Translations under genes and position numbers: made by a program
The notes under the pieces: generated by a model
What the model saw: the letters and a program-made list of their open reading frames with translations, nothing else
The model's database searches: none
What the model was told of the DNA's origin: nothing
Shown here: in pieces, positions 60,380-64,000 of the stretch
How the letters are laid out: each line of letters begins with the position of its first letter
How positions within the stretch are numbered: the stretch's first letter is position 1
Source of the DNA: CALBZG01 sp964486295
GTDB lineage: Bacteria; Bacillota; Clostridia; Peptostreptococcales; Anaerovoracaceae
Assembly: GCA_964486295.1 (NCBI GenBank)
Contig: CAZAMF010000009.1
Coordinates: 13,918-77,917, forward strand
Direction: 5' to 3'
Length of the DNA: 64,000 nt

Positions 60380-61594
60380 TTATAGCGTTCCTTCTTCGTA
60401 AGCGATCTCCCCATGAAGAGAAATATCCAGCCCGTCGCGTTCCTCCTGTTCCGAAGTCTTAACCGGCGAAAAGATGTTGATGACCTTTAATGCCAAAAGG
60501 CTGAATGCAAAGGCATAGGCGCCGACGATTATTACAGCTGCTGCCTGCATCAGGAAAAAAGTGGCATTACCCAGAAGAAGTCCGTCTGTTCCTGCAGCAT
60601 TAACTGACTGCGTAGCGAAAACACCAAGCAATATAGTGCCAAGTATTCCGCCGACTCCGTGGACTCCCCATACATCAAGAGCATCGTCCCACTTCAGATG
60701 GTTTTTCATTTCCACCGCAAGATAACAAATACCCCCTGCGAGGCAGCCGATCATGACAGCTGAACTGGTAGTAACATACCCGGCAGCTGGGGTAATGGTG
60801 GCCAGGCCGGCAACAGCGCCAGTTAAAATACCGAGAAACTTCGGTTTTTTATAGCGGATCCAATCAACGATAACCCAGATAAAAGCGGCAAAAGAAGCGG
60901 CAACATCTGTATTTAGGAAAGCCAATGCGGTTACAGCGTCTACCTTCAACTCGCTCCCGGCGTTAAATCCATACCAGCCGAACCATAACAGCCCCGTGCC
61001 TATTGCCACAAGTGGAAGATTATGCGGCTCATTGACCACCTTTCTTTTCCCGACAAATATGACCGATGCCAATGCTGCCATACCAGCGGTAGTATGTACC
61101 ACAATGCCTCCGGCAAAATCAAGAATTCCCAGCTTTGCTAGCAGGCCGCCTCCCCAAACCATATGAACAAGCGGGAAATAGACAAAAACAAGCCAAACCA
61201 CGAGGAATGCAACATATGGTCCGAAACGGACTCTGTTTGCGAAGGCTCCCGTGATCAGCGCAGGTGTGATAATTGCGAACATCATTTGATAGGCTATAAA
61301 TACAAGCAATGGGATGTTGTCGCCGTTCATAATAACGTCCGGTGTTACCCCGGACAAAAATGCCATATCCAAATTCCCAATAATCTTACCTTCACCGCCG
61401 CTGAAGCAAAGTGAATACCCACAGATATACCAGATCACCGTAGTAACTGACATCGAAATGAAGCTTTGAGCCATAATAGTCAGAACATTTTTTCTGCCAA
61501 CAAGTCCTCCATAAAAGAAAGCCAGGCCCGGCGTCATAAGCATCACAAGGCTTGTTGCAATCAACATGAAGCCGGTGTTTGCCTGATTGATCAT
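60380..61594 (-). CDS. amt: Ammonium transporter (Amt family)
   Basis: A 404-residue, 11-helix Amt protein that carries ammonium into the cell. The signature DFAGGIVVHTTAGMAALASV and the start MTPGLAFFYGGLVGRKNVL are clear; the two pore histidines fall in DFAGGIVVHTTAG and VWGVHGVGGILG. Usually paired with glnK (P-II), which is not beside it here. Start ATG 61594 with GGGAG upstream. An inverted repeat (61620-61668) lies just before it. Confidence 0.94.
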   Translation of the reverse strand: MINQANTGFMLIATSLVMLMTPGLAFFYGGLVGRKNVLTIMAQSFISMSVTTVIWYICGYSLCFSGGEGKIIGNLDMAFLSGVTPDVIMNGDNIPLLVFIAYQMMFAIITPALITGAFANRVRFGPYVAFLVVWLVFVYFPLVHMVWGGGLLAKLGILDFAGGIVVHTTAGMAALASVIFVGKRKVVNEPHNLPLVAIGTGLLWFGWYGFNAGSELKVDAVTALAFLNTDVAASFAAFIWVIVDWIRYKKPKFLGILTGAVAGLATITPAAGYVTTSSAVMIGCLAGGICYLAVEMKNHLKWDDALDVWGVHGVGGILGTILLGVFATQSVNAAGTDGLLLGNATFFLMQAAAVIIVGAYAFAFSLLALKVINIFSPVKTSEQEERDGLDISLHGEIAYEEGTL

Positions 61595-61619
61595 AAAAAC
61601 TCATCTCCCTTAATAATTA

Positions 61620-61668
61620 TTATTCTGTTATTTACGTGTATTTTCTGAATGATACAGAAACAGAATAA
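61620..61668. repeat. Inverted repeat upstream of amt
   Basis: TTATTCTGTT (61620-61629) and AACAGAATAA (61659-61668), 29 bases apart, 26-75 bases upstream of the amt start. Could be an operator. It does not fit the GlnR/TnrA consensus. Confidence 0.45.
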
Positions 61669-61719
61669 CAGAGGGTAGAGTGAGTAACCATAATGATATG
61701 GCGAAACACTATTTTGATG

Positions 61720-63084
61720 TTACAAAACATCTGTGTATAAAGTTTCCCGAGTTGAGGCTTGTTTTTTCAATACAATAAGTTCCTGAGTCACTGAAAGCTC
61801 TTCCATTGCTGTGTTGAGTACAACATTATCATATTTTGCAAGGATTTCTCTGACCATCCATAATCCGTATCCTCGATTTTCGCCCTTCGTTGTGCCGCCT
61901 TTTTCCGACATCTTTGAACTATCAGGGGCGCCACAAGTAGAATTAAAGATTTCAAATATAAAGGCATCTTGCGATTCTTCCATTTTGAGAGAGACATTTT
62001 TTTCTTCGCTTTCTAATGCCGCTTCGATGGCGTTGTCAAGAAGTATCCCGAGGATCTCACACAAGTGGTTTAGCTTGATAGCAATGCCAACAGTGTCAGT
62101 CCTAACCTTAAGAACAAATTGGACTCCCAGCTTTTCTGCATAAATCATTTTCGACAGAATCAGGCCTGTGATTGCCGGATTATCAATAAAGTTGAGTTTA
62201 AAATAATTTACCGTGTCATTGATACTCTTTTCAGCAATGATCTCTTCCATATAGTTCCTAAGTCCCGGCATATCATCTTTCAGCACAAAGCCCTCAATCG
62301 ATGCAAGCGTATTATCATAGTTGTGTTTAAACTTTTTCAAGCCCTCGGCGATTAACTCAAGCCGTTGATTTGTCATAGCTGTTTCATGTTGAGAGGTCAC
62401 AATATTATTTTCAATAGTGACAACTTTCTTTAGTATAATATAGGAAATCCCCACAATGATAACGACAGACAGAATATATACAGCAAGAATCAGGTTAGTG
62501 ACTCGATCAGCAAACTCCTTCGCAGACTTTTCCGTGGCAGTCTTTGAAACTTCAATGATTCCGGACATCTCATCGATAATTTCTCTGTGCTTTTCGAATG
62601 CCATACTCATTTTTGTGTCAACAATATCCTGCATTGCCTGAACATCCTCGCGATTGAGGGCCGGAAGAAATTCTTTGTCGTATATACGGTAAAACTCAGT
62701 CGCATAGACATTAGAAGAATTCAGTAACGCGGACAGTTTTGGGTCAGAAATGTTCTTTTTCCAGTAATCATGATAGGTGAAATATTGATTCTTTGTTTTC
62801 TCCATTTTTCCCAGCAACTCAGCGCGTTTTTGCGTATTTTCTTCATTTACAATCTGCTGGACAAGAAGGTCGGCCTCAACAATATATAAAGTCGGTGGAA
62901 ATATATCAGCTTTCAATGCACTGCTGCTCTTGATCTCCTGATAGAGATCGCTCTCAATACTGATATTATTGACTGCCCTGAAAAATAACAGGTTTGTGAA
63001 TGCGGAGCAAATAACAAAAACCACGATCAATACAATCATATACTTTTGGATACTACTACTGGAATTGGATTTATACTTCATCAT
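61720..63084 (-). CDS. GHKL-type sensor histidine kinase (AgrC/CitA-like)
   Basis: About 454 residues. One membrane helix near the start (VLIVVFVICSAFTNLLFF), a helical extracellular domain of about 160 residues, a second helix (LILAVYILSVVIIVGISYII), then a cytoplasmic GHKL kinase. The phospho-acceptor His is in KKFKHNYDNTLASIEG, the AgrC/CitA-like HxxN type; the ATP region includes EILGILLDNAIEAAL and GYGLWMVREILA. The four-helix-like sensor resembles small-ligand or stress sensors. Several starts are possible (GTG 63090, ATG 63084, ATG 63081). Follows its response regulator by 6-12 bp. Confidence 0.9.
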   Translation of the reverse strand: MMKYKSNSSSSIQKYMIVLIVVFVICSAFTNLLFFRAVNNISIESDLYQEIKSSSALKADIFPPTLYIVEADLLVQQIVNEENTQKRAELLGKMEKTKNQYFTYHDYWKKNISDPKLSALLNSSNVYATEFYRIYDKEFLPALNREDVQAMQDIVDTKMSMAFEKHREIIDEMSGIIEVSKTATEKSAKEFADRVTNLILAVYILSVVIIVGISYIILKKVVTIENNIVTSQHETAMTNQRLELIAEGLKKFKHNYDNTLASIEGFVLKDDMPGLRNYMEEIIAEKSINDTVNYFKLNFIDNPAITGLILSKMIYAEKLGVQFVLKVRTDTVGIAIKLNHLCEILGILLDNAIEAALESEEKNVSLKMEESQDAFIFEIFNSTCGAPDSSKMSEKGGTTKGENRGYGLWMVREILAKYDNVVLNTAMEELSVTQELIVLKKQASTRETLYTDVL

Positions 63085-63095
63085 ATCCACCTATA

Positions 63096-63824
63096 TTAAT
63101 TTTCTGCTTTGGTTAACTCGGCGAGCAGATTCTTTTTGTATTTGCCGCCGACAAAGCACTTTTGGCCATTCGTAAGAATGATTTCTTTGTCTAACAGATT
63201 TAGTTGCGCAACGAATCTTTTATTAACTATAAAACTTTTATGGCACCGAATAAAATCTGCGTGAGCGAGTTCTTCGGAAATGCTGTCAAGGGACTGATAG
63301 CATTCAACGATCTTGTTTGTCGAATGAATTATACATTTATTCCCATATTTTTCAATGAAAACGATTTCACTCTTTTGTATTTGATAAAGCTGTGTGCCGA
63401 TTTTTACCTGTAGAAAGTCAGGGCGCTTATAATCAAATTTCTTCAGGTGAGCGTTATTGATCTCCAGCAAAACATTCTCAAGATTGGCTTTAGAGACCGG
63501 TTTTGGCAAAAAATCAAAGGGGCGCACTTTAAAGGACTTAAACACCAGATTTACATACTGTGAAATAAAGACAATATAGGCATCCGGTAACATTTGGTGA
63601 ATTTCAGCAGCCAAATCAAGGCCGGTCAACTTCGAATTGAGGTCAATATCCAGAAAATATACATTAGGTTTTTTTTCAGCAAGAAAAGTCTCAACTTGTT
63701 CGGGTGAATCACATTGCAGGACTATGGATCCATTGATCTTGTGTTCGTCCAGCAAAGTATTAATGTTTTCCGCGATGAACTCCAGATATTTTCTATTATC
63801 CTCACAAATAACGATTTCAAGCAA
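63096..63824 (-). CDS. LytTR-family response regulator
   Basis: 242 residues: a receiver domain (about 1-125) with acidic IVICEDNRKYLEF and phosphorylatable Asp in VYFLDIDLNSKLTG, and a LytTR DNA-binding domain from about 140 (IVFIEKYGNKCIIHSTNKIV, FIRCHKSFIVNKRFVAQL). AgrA-like regulators bind direct repeats. The start is TTG 63824, with AGGAGG eight bases upstream; an overlapping ATG lies in another frame. It forms a two-component pair with the kinase gene that follows; the target genes are unknown. Confidence 0.9.
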   Translation of the reverse strand: MLEIVICEDNRKYLEFIAENINTLLDEHKINGSIVLQCDSPEQVETFLAEKKPNVYFLDIDLNSKLTGLDLAAEIHQMLPDAYIVFISQYVNLVFKSFKVRPFDFLPKPVSKANLENVLLEINNAHLKKFDYKRPDFLQVKIGTQLYQIQKSEIVFIEKYGNKCIIHSTNKIVECYQSLDSISEELAHADFIRCHKSFIVNKRFVAQLNLLDKEIILTNGQKCFVGGKYKKNLLAELTKAEN

Positions 63825-63955
63825 CGCATTGCCCTCCTAAATACTGCCACAACAAGGCGGCCTTGGTAAAATCAAACTTAAATTTTATTATATCACTTTT
63901 ACTTATTGTAGAAATAGCTTAATACTTTCGAGGCGGTTCTATTGATGTAGGTTTG

Positions 63956-64000
63956 TCAAACATATGTTACACCGTCCTGTAAAAAATCCACGAGGGTTTG
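63956..64000 (-). CDS. Possible C-terminus of a gene entering from the right edge
   Basis: Read on minus, the last 42 bases give an open frame QTLVDFLQDGVTYV followed by TGA at 63958-63956. It is open to the window edge. Too short to name; may be chance. Confidence 0.25.
   Translation of the reverse strand, partial: QTLVDFLQDGVTYV

Overview
The window reads as a piece of the chromosome of a strictly anaerobic, amino- and organic-acid-fermenting member of the Firmicutes (Clostridia). Supporting signs are the GlgC/GlgD glycogen system, a B12-dependent (class II) ribonucleotide reductase, a molybdopterin formate dehydrogenase, a fused-alpha 2-oxoacid:ferredoxin oxidoreductase, EtfAB, a radical-activated 2-hydroxyacyl-CoA dehydratase, strong AGGAGG ribosome sites and short A/T-rich promoters. 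Genus cannot be fixed from the sequence. Nearly all genes are on the minus strand; only uppP, thpR, a PAP2 phosphatase and a phage-like orphan are on plus. I saw no rRNA, tRNA, CRISPR array or complete insertion sequence.

Layout. 1-9.0 kb: housekeeping and envelope genes (NudC-type Nudix enzyme cut by the left edge, EamA exporter, LCP transferase, sugar-nucleotide epimerase, ClpB, YbjQ, sodium:solute symporter, a 59-residue cysteine protein). 9.3-16.2 kb: uppP, then on minus an S1C protease - DUF368 - metK - radical SAM - nrdJ series. 16.2-16.7 kb: no convincing protein gene, but a good promoter and a strong terminator bracket about 410 nt, a candidate structured RNA. 16.7-24.6 kb: a glycogen operon glgB-glgC-glgD-glgA-nadE in which glgA is fused to a GH13 amylase. 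24.7-27.7 kb: thpR, an amino-acid permease and a peroxiredoxin.

27.8-43.8 kb is the most distinctive region: a 2-hydroxy-acid locus with two CoA-transferases, both subunits and the ATP-driven activator of a 2-hydroxyacyl-CoA dehydratase, an amidohydrolase, a PAS-AAA-Fis sigma-54 activator, a RocB-like M20 peptidase, a complete TRAP transporter, a small membrane protein and a LarA-type racemase. A full-consensus sigma-54 promoter lies before the small membrane protein/TRAP genes, with a paired palindrome about 100 bp upstream that could bind the activator. I infer uptake of a carboxylic acid, racemisation, CoA activation and dehydration to an enoyl-CoA; the substrate is unknown.

43.8-49.2 kb: formate dehydrogenase operon (fdhA, two AsrA/AsrB-like electron-transfer subunits, mobA, fdhD). 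49.3-55.3 kb: a stand-alone E2-like acyltransferase, a PAP2 phosphatase, then etfB-etfA-korA-korB. 55.6-58.6 kb: the methionine importer operon metN-metI-metQ, preceded by a promoter, a 27-codon reading frame with ten methionine codons and an intrinsic terminator, which together look like a peptide-based attenuator. 58.6-64 kb: glycerate kinase, a phage-like orphan, an ammonium transporter and a LytTR/GHKL two-component pair.
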